Made by a program: the position numbers and the translations under genes. Shown piece after piece: positions 49,725-60,103 of a DNA stretch of 64,000 nucleotides (its first letter is position 1; every line of letters begins with the position of its first letter). This DNA comes from Cycas panzhihuaensis (lineage: Eukaryota > Cycadophyta), in assembly GCA_023213395.1 (NCBI GenBank), contig CM041465.1:31813741-31877740 (forward strand). Reading direction: 5' to 3'. Under the pieces are notes generated by a model that worked only from the letters and a program-made list of their open reading frames with translations, ran no database searches and had not been told where the DNA came from.

Positions 49725-52366
49725 AGGTCACTTGCTAAGGCCTTTGTGTGCAGATAAAGAAGGAAGGAGACTCCATTAGGGTGACTGACAGAATGAAGAT
49801 TTAAGAGGTTGCGTATTGAGGACGTTGTGCTACTGAAGGGAGATTTGTGGACCTGCTGCTACATTGAGGATTCGGATTGGGAAGATAAAGTCCCAAGGTG
49901 ATTGATACTGCAGAACAGAATCTTTGCCAAGTAACTCTACTTGTGTAAACTTGTGTGTAAAGAAATCATGTACTAGGGTTTGTCCCTTGAAGAAGTTGGA
50001 AGTAATTCATGATAACTATCATAAGTTGAAGAATTTGAGTGATGGAAATTAGAACAAGTTGATTGATGTTTGGAGGCTATTCATTGAGACTGTGTTATGG
50101 TTACTGTGTGTGAATCATAACATACCAATAGAAGTCTGGTTGCCAGTGCTTATTAGCTACCAACATTGATTCAAAGTTCAAATAATTTGTTTGAGATGTT
50201 CATTTGGATCTACTGCCAAAACCCTGGTTTCTCATACATTTGTGCATCTGCGGTGATGCCCTAGACTGTCCACTCCAATAACACTGCTTATCCTACTTCT
50301 GTTGTTGTTTTGTTAAACTGTGTGGCCCTTATCGATGGAGAAATAGTGTCAAGGGAAGGGTTTCTTTGTGGTCCTCTCTCAGCGCCTATCTAAGCGGCAA
50401 ACACGGTGCCTCAGGCTGCCGTCGGGGTATATCACCCTCCATATCACACAGGACTATTATCCATGCGGTGTCAAGTACAAGCAGGCGTATTACCATAATC
50501 CGACCACAAGGCGTTGAGGAACCGGAATCATAACCCAGCATGGCGAAACTAGAACAAACCGTTGTCATTTCCAGGCACCACTATTGCGAGGAATAAACAA
50601 GAGGAATTATGGTTGCTGTGAAATAGACGCAACTGTAAAATCCTAAGGTTGCGGTGTCTAGAGATTCGTTCACTGCTCGATTAAGGCTTCGAGGAAGAGG
50701 AGGTCTCTCAGACATCAAGTACCTTCCATCGTCATCACTGGTCGGCCAGATCCAGGAAGAACAGAACCTCTATGGAATCACGACACTGTCTTCAAGCTTC
50801 TCTCATTTCGGCTAGTACAACCCAAAGATCCTTTGTATTATCCCACTCTAGCTGTTAATGAAGGAAGAGTCATATGTAGCTGATGTGTGAAGACAGGACC
50901 ATTGTGAATCAGCACTGTGTGTTTGACATCATCATCAGAACATCCCGATTCATATATTCTGCTCAGCTTCTTGTTTGGCTTTGCAAAATCATCTTCTGGA
51001 GTTGATAGTGTCCCCTGAAACTTATCTACATTCAATTCAGTTTCTGAAACAAAATTTAAAACAATACCGATAGTTCAGCCATTAGCATACAAGGACAGAA
51101 CAACCTGAACAATAGTCTTGATAGTTTGGAAAAGTGGCGATGTTAGCGGTCTTGGCGAGAAAACTCAATATTTGGGCGATGTTGAACAACGGCCTTTGAA
51201 AGATGTACAGGCACAAATCCTCTCTTCAATAGTGCCTAATTTGACCGTGCTTAAGCCTTTTGATGTCATATTTGGGGTCTCGAGAAGCATCTGGATTTAG
51301 GTTTGTATACTCGAGTGTGGTGCTCGCCGGTGCCACTCATTCTCCTCACGAGTTCGGCCCGTCTTCAGTTGGAAGTCCTGAAACCACACGTCTCGCGAAG
51401 GCATAAATAGAAGGAAATTGCAGACCGGGAGATCAAATCTGGGTACATAGCTTTTCACAGAAGGACCGAGGACAATAAATTGGGAAAAAGAGACCAAATC
51501 TGGGAAGTTGGAAATTGAGCCTCTACCATCTTTCATCAGGGTTAAAATTGGACAGTGCTACAGACCGGTAAATCTGAAATGGAGATACAGTCTTTGTGGT
51601 CTTCCCAAATTACTTGATAAGAGAAAGGTTTGGCTGGATATTCAGTTGGCAATACAGAAAAAGTGTTTTGTCGAGTAGGTAAACCAGGACGAAAAAAAGT
51701 GTAGCCTGACTTAAAGGACGAAGGAGTTTTAAAGACTAAGTTTTCATCACTCGACTACAGAGGAATATAATATATCCAGGTAAGTAGGAAAAGTAGAGGC
51801 AGTGATCCTTCACGTCTGATTCTTGCAGTTGAAGGATTCAAGCTCAGGAGGAGAGGGAGGACAATCCACTTTTTCTGTGAAACAACTACTGTTATGAGAC
51901 TGAATTGGGTCTGAACAGTCTTAGAAAACCTGCGACAACCCTTGTGATGACTAATGGCAGTCCTGACAAGTATTGTAGATGTTATCTAACACAAATATGT
52001 TGAAGGATTAGTTATTGCTAGGGTAGACCTGCAATTGCTGAGTATTTTGTGCAGGCTACATCAACCTTGGATCCTGAGTGTTCCAACCAGAAGTGAACAG
52101 CCACTTTGAGATACCATAAAGAACCTGAGCAAAAAGGTGAGATCAAAAGACCTTCTCCTTACTGCACGCACCTTTTCTCTGCTGAAGCACAAGTCCTAGA
52201 GACAATCATAAGTTGTATTCGCAATCATAACCACCCTCCTGACTTATAAGTGGAAATGCAAATCAGAGAATGAAACATTATCCAGTATTCAGGTTTTTGG
52301 TATTTTTCCGTTGATCTTCCTTTTGGCCGAAGCAGATATATTTTTTGATCCTCTCATTCATGCATC
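49725..52366 (+). other. TE13 interior without element genes; central part of different character
   Basis: 2.6 kb with no retroelement motif. 49725-50230 is AT-rich leader. 50230-51560 is richer in G+C, with short open frames on the minus strand (50568-50386, 51035-50838, 51536-51297). One of these has exon-like features and is listed separately. 51560-52366 is AT-rich and shows nothing recognisable. Confidence 0.6.
50838..51060 (-). other. Exon-like segment antisense in TE13 (possible captured host gene fragment)
   Basis: On minus, 51060-51037 reads a polypyrimidine tract ending TTTTGTTTCAG, a good intron acceptor. It is followed by an open frame through 50838 encoding LNVDKFQGTLSTPEDDFAKP and YESGCSDDDVKHTVLIHNGP. 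The composition is that of an ordinary soluble protein, not a retroelement one. Upstream on minus (about 51300-51235) another short open stretch reads NPDASRDPKYDIKRLKHGQI. I do not recognise the parent protein. Confidence 0.4.
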
Positions 52367-53016
52367 ATGGAGTTGAGTAACGTTATAGTCTTCGTGCCTG
52401 AAAAAAATGAATACTGGCTATCATATCTCATCTTTCCCCTGCCCAAATATATTGGGACTAATTTTCGTTTTTGGAAAATTAAGATGGAAAGCTTATTCAT
52501 ATTGAAGAAACTTTGGAAAACAGTTATGGGAACTGAAGTGGTTCACGAAGAAGGGGGGAAATTTTCAAAAGGAAAAATAGAATTGTTATTGACGTGATAC
52601 TTGCAACCATTGATAGGGATAACCTTCCTTCTTCCTATCACTTTATTATCTAGGTTCTGCAGAATACCGACTCAGCTGAGGACGCTTGGAAACTACTAAC
52701 AGAAGTGCATGAAAATGGACCTGAAGAAGTGCAGCAGAAAATCAAAAGGGCAAAGAATCAAAGGAAGAAATTGAAGAGAAAAGAAAAAAGGGAAAAGCAG
52801 CGTGACAAAGCCACGACTCCATCAAATACCTTAAGTCTCATCAAGGAACCAGCTGTGGAGGCTGAAGATTCCAGGCATCAATCTTTGCCGGTAATAGTTC
52901 ATGGAGACACAAGTTGCCTAACAAAAGGTATGGATAATGTTATCCTAGTTTGTGTTGACTGGTTGGTAGGAAGAATTCAAATGATGATAGGTCATACAGT
53001 GATTTGCATGTATTAG
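52367..53016 (+). pseudogene. gag: TE13 Copia-type gag remnant
   Basis: ATG 52367 (MELSNVIVFVPEKNEYWLSY) runs into YIGTNFRFWKIKMESLFILK, the Copia Gag N-terminal motif (F.FWK.KM). The frame stops near 52597. 52660-53016 continues with NTDSAEDAWKLLTEVHENG, then a Lys/Glu/Arg-rich stretch (KIKRAKNQRKKLKRKEKREK) in place of the normal capsid core. No zinc knuckle is visible. Confidence 0.7.
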
Positions 53017-53111
53017 AAACTATCCATGATCTCCTTTAACTTAGTTACATCCTCCATTCTCATCTTTGAAAGAATCAAAATTATAACAACATATCCTACA
53101 AAGAACAACCT

Positions 53112-53786
53112 TTGGAAAGTTGTTCCCAAGAAAGAAGGAACATAAGGAGGTTACCATATGATCAAAATCTTACTTGTCAAAATCATATTACCTTTTGGGT
53201 AGGTTACCTGATCATAAAAGTCAATCACATTGAAATGGTGTTCCATGTATGCATATCCATAATCAGGAAGTATATGCATGTGAGTATCATGGAAATACTC
53301 ATTATACTTAGTTCATGGAACCCTTTGAGTGACACACAGAAAACAAGATATATCACACAGCTTACAGGAACTCGTCTCAATAAATCCATTACTTCAGGGG
53401 AGGGTAATGGTGTCTTACCGATTGACAACTCATTACTACATTTGGATAATGATGATATTGCTAACATCTGTTTTGGTCACTCACATACTAAAGAAAGAGG
53501 AAGCAAACAGGTGATAGAAGACATACTTGATGGATGCCTTGAAGATATCTTTGATGAGTACATGCAGGATCATGCTGAATTACCCATCTTTCACTACTTG
53601 TTTTGCATATCCAAGGATTCTCAATTATGTGTGAAGTTGAAAGAGGCAAAGCTCGAGGATCATCAGTTCAAAGGACTACTTCAAAAACGACACTATAGGG
53701 TTGAAGACCAAGATCATACCCAAGACATGGTGTTCAAGACCTTTCCAAGAGATTCAAAGAAGACAAAGTGCATTAGAGTCTGTTGA
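53112..53786 (+). CDS. TE13 ORF of unknown function (224 codons)
   Basis: The longest open frame of TE13, ending about 100 bases before the PPT. The N-terminal third is hydrophobic/aromatic (ITFWVGYLIIKVNHIEMVFH); the C-terminal half is acidic to basic (QVIEDILDGCLEDIFDEYMQ, HRVEDQDHT-like). I see no protease, integrase, RT or RNase H motif. It may be a decayed, frame-scrambled product or a novel ORF. Confidence 0.35.
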   Translation: MESCSQERRNIRRLPYDQNLTCQNHITFWVGYLIIKVNHIEMVFHVCISIIRKYMHVSIMEILIILSSWNPLSDTQKTRYITQLTGTRLNKSITSGEGNGVLPIDNSLLHLDNDDIANICFGHSHTKERGSKQVIEDILDGCLEDIFDEYMQDHAELPIFHYLFCISKDSQLCVKLKEAKLEDHQFKGLLQKRHYRVEDQDHTQDMVFKTFPRDSKKTKCIRVC

Positions 53787-53882
53787 TAGTCATGTCAGTC
53801 TTGTCATGTTGTCTTTAATGTCTATAGTCTCAAATTCATGTCAAGTGTCAATGTATGTCAAATTGTCCTTAGTTCAAACATT

Positions 53883-53898
53883 AAACATTAAGGGGAGG
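53883..53898 (+). promoter_or_regulatory. TE13 polypurine tract
   Basis: AAACATTAAGGGGAGG directly before the 3' LTR. Confidence 0.88.
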
Positions 53899-54280
53899 TG
53901 TTAGAAATAATGTTTAATGTGTGTGGTTAAGTAAAAGTGGGTCCTAGGATTGTTAGTCATAGTCCTAATGTATTGGGGTCAAAGGGTCATTATAATATTA
54001 TGTAAAAGGATAGAAGCTTATTGGTCAAGATAGTGGTGTAATGCTATTGATCAGGACAAAGGTATTTGTCCCACATGCATTACTTGTGTTGTATAGTCTC
54101 CCACCTCTCTTGTATATAAAGGTGGTTGAAGTAGTGTATAGATACATCACATCATCAAGGCTCATATTGAGTCTTTGGTGTTCTTGATATGTTAATGCAT
54201 TCTGATTATATTGTATCGATCTCTGGTTGTTGATATTGTTCTTATGGTTGGTGAGTGTTCTCCATGTTAAAATTGTAACA
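53899..54280 (+). repeat. TE13 3' LTR
   Basis: 382 bases; TGTATATAAA (54111-54120) replaces the TATATATAAA of the 5' LTR. Followed by TSD CATTT. Confidence 0.95.
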
Positions 54281-54285
54281 CATTT

Positions 54286-54878
54286 ATCATCACATCAATA
54301 CACACATAAGTTCCTTGTAACTCTATTATTCCATTAAGTAATAATCAATGTTTATATGGCATTCTGTCATACAATATCATCCATACATCCACTTGGCTAG
54401 TTATTCGTACTAAACCAAGCCCAATAGATCACTTTACTCGACTCTCGCATCAATTTAGTCAAATGAATAGGTTTAAATAGATTATGCGTCCCTGTTGGGG
54501 AATGGTTGTGATTAGGAGTCACAATCGTCCTTCTTCTGAGATGCATGCCTCTTCATAACTAAACCTGGGATAACCAATGTGTTGTTTAATCATTCAACAC
54601 GTGCATCTATACAGTTTTGTTCACGTGGCTCTCTTCTAGCTTGAATTCTACATTCATTCCTTGTGCGTTACTCGACTATGGTATACACGTTCTGTTCCTG
54701 TAGTGCATTCCTGCGACGGAATACACAGTATTTTATGCTCACTATTCATTGTTTTCTCATCCGTTCCTCATTATGAACACTTGTTGGACGGTTCTCCTGC
54801 ATTTATTAATCATATTAAGCCACAATTGACCATGCGTTCCTACTTTTGAGCACACAGGTGTCGATTTTGACTCTAACA
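54286..54878 (-). repeat. TE12 3' LTR, main part (first 155 bases at 49176-49330)
   Basis: Together about 748 bases. The left end TGTTGACTCAATATC..ACTTGTCAAGG..TAGTCTAGGGTCTG..CAACAT matches TE9 LTRs. The right end GACTCTAACA (minus TGTTAGAGTC) is placed by alignment with the TE10 LTR start TGTTGGGACA. Confidence 0.8.
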
Positions 54879-54945
54879 TTTGTCCCGCGTCAACAGAAAT
54901 GGTTGAGCATCCTTGCTTAAATTCAAAATTTTCAAAATTTTTTTG

Positions 54946-54964
54946 TATTCTCCTCCTTCTTCTC
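54946..54964 (-). promoter_or_regulatory. TE12 purine-rich tract (candidate PPT), offset
   Basis: Plus TATTCTCCTCCTTCTTCTC, purine-rich on minus, about 67 bases from the LTR boundary at 54878. This is the same spacing as in TE10. Confidence 0.55.
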
Positions 54965-54981
54965 TGAAATCAGGACTGCTC

Positions 54982-55742
54982 CTACATTCCCAGGTCTACT
55001 ACCAACTCATTTGGTCGGAGTAAATCCTCATTTATTTGAGTTAAAGTGGCTATAATGGCATCCATTTCCCTTAGTTTCTCCTGTAAATCTGCAATTTTTG
55101 CTTTATAACCTTGCTCCAATTCTTCTAGAAGTTAAACAATCTATTTCCCTTTTTCCTCCAAAGGTCGTTGAGAAGAACCCTCTCCAGGTTTGGTCACTGA
55201 TGTATAAGGAAGCTCCACTTCCCATTCTTCTGACACGACTTCTTTCTCAGGCTACTCTCGACTTCGCTTAATATTCTTTTTACTGACTTGCTTTGGCCGT
55301 AGAGGAAAAAGAGTTCCTTGCTTATGCTGAATCTCTTTCAGAATTTTGCCTATTTCTGCACTTACTTGTCTTTTTATTGATAGGTCCTGAGTAGTATTAG
55401 GCATTATGTTTATCCATTTTTTAATTGCAAGCTTTCCTGGTTGGATGGGTAAACACGGAGGTTTAACATCTAGGCACTGCTGAAATAGGAGGGCGAATAA
55501 GAGCAATGGGTGTCTAAAAGGGTGGGTCTGTAGCTCTCCAAATTGTTGCTCTATGCTACTCGTTAGAAATTCACACCAATTCATCCGAACCCCATCACTT
55601 AATGATGATAAGAGGCCCATCATACCACTTGGGATGTAAGTATGTTTCTGCTTAGAAAGAAACATGGTCACAATGATTTTTGCTGCCCATTGCAACCTTT
55701 TGTCTCGAATATCCATAATTCTGATCCCTCCAAAATAGATTT
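54982..55742 (-). pseudogene. TE12 accessory ORF, C-terminal part
   Basis: Minus from 55742: FGGIRIMDIRDKRLQWAAKI, SKQKHTYIPSGMMGLLSSLS, MNWCEFLTSSIEQQFGELQT, HPFRHPLLLFALLFQQC, to a stop near 55252. The same frame then resumes with an acidic stretch and, after two more stops, LEQGYKAKIADLQEKLREMD and DAIIATLTQINEDLL, ending at a TAG at 54984-54982. Twelve residues (DAIIATLTQINE) are identical to TE10. The ORF is interrupted at 55742 by TE14 and continues at 61844. The first about 60 codons of the 218-codon ORF at 55908 are TE14 LTR, not this gene. Confidence 0.8.
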
Positions 55743-56082
55743 TGTTCGGGAACATGAAATCATACATGTATGTTCCCATCCGCAGAATCTTTAACCATAC
55801 ACAATAAGCAAACAAAAGATACACACAAAATATAGATGCATAATATACAAGATTTATATGGAAAACCTCTCGGGAAAAAACCCACCACAAAAGATTCTTC
55901 TGGATCACAATGATACTTGATACGTTGAATACACAAGGGCTCTAGGATTTTATATCCTTCCAAAAGGTGTCACCGACAAGGGTTGTGACCCTCTGAATAT
56001 CTCGCACATTTTCGCTAATCACCATTAATTAAACCACATTAACATTAACTTAGTGGCTTAACAAACAATTACCACGTTAACA
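55743..56082 (-). repeat. TE14 3' LTR
   Basis: 340 bases, TGTTCGGGAACATGAAATCA..CCACGTTAACA, followed by TACCCCCTTA (PPT complement). Confidence 0.93.
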
Positions 56083-57000
56083 TACCCCCTTAATGTGAAT
56101 GTGGGGAGCCTGCATCCTGCAACAGTTGTGTTATCATGAATGCTTGGACTATCATGTAGCTTCTTTATCTTTGTCAATACATTCCTCCTCAAGGATAACA
56201 TCGATGAGTCCTAATCTGGTACACATCTTCGTGAATTGATCTTCAGTAAGTGGCTTGGTGAAAATGTCCGCAAGCTGAAATTCACTCAAACAGTAGTCAA
56301 CCTGCAGCTTCCCTAACTTGATCTATTCACGGATGTAATGGTGTTGAATCTCAATATGCTTTGTACGCACATGATTCTTCAATAAACAAATGGTACTCTG
56401 ATTATCAACGATAATAATCGAATGTCCATTGAAAACTTCAAGAGACCTTACAACCATATAGCTTCCTTCGCACCAACACCGAGCCCTTGATATTCAGCCT
56501 CTGTAGAAGTTAGTGCCACTGTTTGTTGCTTCTTCGACTGCCACAAAACAAATCCATTACCGACACCAAATATGTATCCAGTAGTGGACTTTTGATCATC
56601 AGAGTCTCCTCCCCAATCAACATCCATGTAGTCATGCAACCTTGTTTTCTCACCTCGACAGTATTCGAGACCAAGATTAACTGTCCCCTTAAGGTATTTC
56701 AGAATCCGCTTCGCTACAACCCAATGAGGCTCTTGAGGATTTTGCATGTAGTGGGAAACCAATCCAACAACATAGGCGATATCTAGTCTGGTATGAGTCA
56801 AGTAAATCAAACTTCCTACCAACTGGTAATACTTTGTTCCATCTACAGAGGGTTTGGCCATATCCTTTTGCAATCTTGCGCCCTTAACACACGGTGTCGC
56901 AATAGGTTTGCAATTCTGCATCCCAAACTTCTCCAGTAAGTTCTTCACGTACTGTGATTGCAACAATACGATTCAATCATCCATCTGCTTGATCTAAATA
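56083..57000 (-). pseudogene. pol: TE14 pol: RNase H
   Basis: Minus frame 56966-56448: QSQYVKNLLEKFGMQNCKPI, YYQLVGSLIYLTHTRLDIAY (end of RT), RILKYLKGTVNLGLEYCRGE, MDVDWGGDSDDQKSTTGYIF and VALTSTEAEYQGLGVGAKEA. After a stop near 56448 the tail (HIEIQHHYIREQ, LADIFTKPL-type on minus) runs to about 56180 in pieces. Catalytic Asp and Glu are visible. Confidence 0.85.
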
Positions 57001-57600
57001 CCCGAGAAGTGGTGAAGTCTCCCAAGGTCTATCATGTTAAAAGAAGTTTCCAAATTGGACTTGACTTTCGCTATAGTCTTGCCACAGTTGCCGTCAATGA
57101 TTAAATCATCCACATACACTACATAAGCAACTATTGAAGTCCCCTTCCTTTTCATATACAAATTTAGGTTGAGTTCAAAATTTTCCAAACTTTTAACTTG
57201 GCATCCACCTTCTCATACTAAGCACAGGGTGCTTGTTTTAGGCCATAGATTTCTTTGATCAGCATACAAGATGCTCCTAGCCTTCCTTAATGAATCCCAG
57301 TGACTACGACATATATATCTCCTCCTTTAGATCTCCATTAAGAAACGTGGACTTGACGTCCATCTGGTGTAACTCCTAATCGTAAGCAACTGCTAAGGAA
57401 ATGATCAACCAGACCGTTGTCATCTTGGAGACTAATGCAAATGTCTCCTCATAGTCAATTCCTTCTTTTTGTTTGAATCCTTAAGCGACAAGCCTAGCCT
57501 TGTACTTATCCAACTCTCCATCAGAGCAAAACTTCATCTTATAAACCCACTTGCGTCCAACAAGGTTCTTCGTCGGAGAGAGTGGAACCAAATCCCATGT
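56994..57600 (-). pseudogene. pol: TE14 pol: reverse transcriptase
   Basis: Minus 57188-56994 has the catalytic box VAYVVYVDDLIIDGN and MIDLGRLHHFSGI. 57600-57190 in other frames gives VGRKWVYKMKF-like, RLVA..G and MDVKSTFLNGD-like pieces, with stops at about 57480, 57379 and 57287. Copia RT, inactive. Confidence 0.8.
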
Positions 57601-57611
57601 ATTGTTCTTTA

Positions 57612-58019
57612 TCAACAAACCATACTCTTCCTCCATCGTGGATCTCCTTTCGCTTCATCAAACAAATTAGGATCACTGGAGTTGTTGGTGTCTACTAGTA
57701 GAGTTTGACTGGCATATTGACTCCTTGTTCGTCTTTCATTAGCAAGAGTATGCATCGCTACGTTGGAATCTTCAATAGTCCTCCTCGCCCATAATAGTAT
57801 AGAAGGACCTGTTGCTGGAGGTGCTTCTTCTTGTGGTGGCTCCTCACTATTACTCGATCCACTTGGTCTTGCTTCCTCATGTATTCCAACGACTAGCTCA
57901 TCGTCCTCTTTGCCTGATGAATCTAGGAATGGGACTAGCGAGGGGTAAAAAGGCTCTTCTGATGCTCTATCAGCATGATACGTCGATGAATCATCAAATT
58001 TTACATCCCGACTAGTCAC
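57612..58019 (-). pseudogene. pol: TE14 pol: post-integrase linker
   Basis: 135 open codons: VTSRDVKFDDSS, then an acidic Ser/Pro-rich linker (EEPPQEEAPPATG) and RTRSQYASQTLLVD before DEAKGDPRWRKSM, the normal approach to RT. 58200-58020 gives KCVFMGYCDQNKAYRL-type sequence upstream. Confidence 0.8.
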
Positions 58020-58199
58020 AATTTTCTTCCCCTATGGATCCTATAGTCTGTAAGCTTTATTCTGATCACAATACCCCATGAACATACACTTTAGACTTTT
58101 CTGATCCAACTTCTTACGAGTATCATCTGGGATGTGGACATATCCAATACACCCAAAAGTTCTCAAATGGTTAATGACAGGCTTCTGACCGATCCATTT

Positions 58200-58700
58200 T
58201 TCTTTGGGGGTCATGGTACGAACTGCCTAAGTGTATACCCGATTCAAAATATAAACAACAGTCACCATAACCTTTGCCCAAAACATTGATAGCAGGTTTT
58301 TAGCGTGTACCATACACCTGGCCATCTCCATCATGGTACGGTTCTTTCTTTCAGCAACTCCATTCTATTGTAGAGTATACAAGACCGTAAATTCCCGCTT
58401 AATACCATGATCATAGTAGAACTGATTAAACACATGATTGTCATATTCCTTGCCATTATCACTTCTTAATGGTTTAATCTTTTTATCACTTCCATTTCCA
58501 CCATCGCTTTCCAGTCATAGAAGTAATCAAACACATCTGCCTTGTTCTTGAGAAAGTATACCCAGGCCTTCCTAGTATAATCATCTACAAACACAAGGGT
58601 GTAACAAGGTCTTGATATCGAATAGTTTGGGAGTGGTCCCATTATATCCAAATTCACAGGCTCTAACTTCTCCTTGGCTTTCCAAGCATTATCCTAATCA
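58200..58700 (-). pseudogene. pol: TE14 pol: integrase core
   Basis: Minus 58657-58466: MNLDIMGPLPNYSISRPCYT, LVFVDDYTRKAWVYFLKNKA. It then shifts to LRSDNGKEYDN-like at about 58460-58440, TVLYT..NGVAERKNRTMMEM near 58370-58330, and MFWAK.. to 58250. Stops and shifts interrupt it. Confidence 0.8.
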
Positions 58701-59280
58701 AAAGGGTAGTGATGATGCTTGTCGTACATACACCCTTCACAAATACCATTTGAGCAGGAAATTGATGGTAATCCTTCTACCATCTTCAACCTCTTTAGCA
58801 GTACAATACTTCTATAGTTAAGGTGTCCTAAGCGATTATGCCAAAGTTTACTCTCATCATCAACACTGGCAACAAAGGTGTAAGACTTCTTCTGAGATTG
58901 CAATTTCTCAAACACCCAAAAGTTGTCTCTGACTTTTCCAATAGCAATGACAGAGAAATTTTGCTTCAGATCCTTAATCAAGCATTTATCATGGTATAGC
59001 TCCACCTTCATACCTTGTTTGCAGATCTCCCAAGCTGAAAGAAGGTTCAATTGCATCTTGGGTACATAGTATATCCTAGTAAACTTACCACCTGCAACAG
59101 ATACTTCGTCGATAGCTTCCACCAGCAATACGTGAGCATCTCCAAGGATAATTTCAGCACCACTGCGATTTTTATTCATCGTATCAAAGTTGCGCTTCCA
59201 GTAAGAGATATGCTTCTACGCTCTAGAGTCAAGAATCCAGTAATCTCTCCAATCAGACTCGGCTGATAATGTTTTTGCTC
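58694..59280 (-). pseudogene. pol: TE14 pol: protease and GAG-pre-integrase
   Basis: The active-site region at about 59240-59210 on minus reads WILDSRA.KHIS (Gly of D-S-G lost, then a stop). Frame 59179-58694 continues: IILGDAHVLLVEAIDEVSVA, YVPKMQLNLLSAWEICKQG and LWHNRLGHLNYRSIVLLKRL, with GICEGCMYDKHH. The protease is dead. Confidence 0.82.
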
Positions 59281-60103
59281 TGATGCAGTGAGCAACAACG
59301 CTCTTCCCTTTATCATCCTGCCTTACTTTGCACTTGTCACATCTTTTGAACCAACAATTCTTCTCTCTGTGACCATCCTTTTTGTAGTAATTGCATTTTC
59401 CATTGAATTTCTTCTTTTCTTAGGAACTTTCTCCAAAACTCTGTGTGAACTTCTCCTCATGAGTGGCCTCCTTCCTCTAAGTCTTCATGGCTAAGGCCTG
59501 GCTTGATTCAGAACCTCCAAGCATACCATGATGTTTCAACTTGGCATCCTCTACTAGAATAAGGTTTTTAAGACCATCAAAAGTCTCTGCCTCTATCACC
59601 TCATCTCCACCGTATATGGTCTGAAAAGTGGCAAAGGCAGCAGGCAGCTTCAACATAATTATCGCGAACAACAACACATCATCAATCGAATTCTGCTTCA
59701 GTTCTTCTAGCTTATTCTTCAAGTTTGTAATCTTGTTCAAGTAGGAATTGATGTTGTTCTCATCTTCCACACGCAAATTGAGTAACTCCAACATCAAAGC
59801 AAGACTCCTGTTCGTCTTCTTCTTCTCAAAAGCATCACACAATTTTCTCCAAATTTCATCTCATTCATCAAAATTATGAACCAAGGCTCTCTGGTCCAGC
59901 ATTAGTGTCAGTTTCAACAATCCCATGGCCATAAACTTCTTCTCTTCAAGTTGGACTCGCTCTTTATGATCCAATGGAATCGCATCCACCTTTGCCTTAT
60001 TGATACCCCAGAGTCGATTCACTATTAATATAAGCTCTATGTTGCCCTTCCACTCGCTGAAATTGTTACTATTGAAGATAACCTTCAGCATTATACGCTC
60101 CAT
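59281..60103 (-). pseudogene. gag: TE14 gag
   Basis: ATG 60103 (MERIMLKVIFNSNNFSEWKG) runs through LWGINKAKVDAIPLDHKERV to a stop near 59861. Frame 59842-59477 has CDAFEKKKTNRSLALMLELL, INSYLNKITNLKNKLEEL and TFDGLKNLILVEDAKLKHHG. A zinc knuckle (CNYYKKDGHREKNC, second Cys changed) is at about 59400-59360, followed by a second Cys pair. UBN2-type Copia Gag. Confidence 0.85.

Larger units (their letters stand above)
49331..54280 (+). mobile_element. TE13: non-autonomous LTR retrotransposon with Copia-like gag remnant, plus strand
   Basis: LTRs 49331-49712 and 53899-54280 are 382 bases each, TGTTAGAAATAATG..AAAATTGTAACA, and differ at about 11 sites by eye, mostly transitions. TSD CATTT at 49326-49330 and 54281-54285. 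PBS TGGTATCAGAGC 49713-49724, PPT 53883-53898. The 4.2 kb interior encodes only a partial Gag. No protease, integrase or RT motif was found on either strand, so movement would need another element's enzymes. Confidence 0.93.

Noticed and set aside
51118-51300. 60-codon plus ORF in TE13 as a gene
   Set aside because: Short, no family resemblance; the opposite strand looks more exon-like.
55252-55908. 218-codon minus ORF as a single membrane protein (hydrophobic N-terminus)
   Set aside because: The first about 60 codons are TE14 LTR sequence (the same peptide occurs at 61593-61490). Only the part after 55742 is the TE12 accessory ORF.
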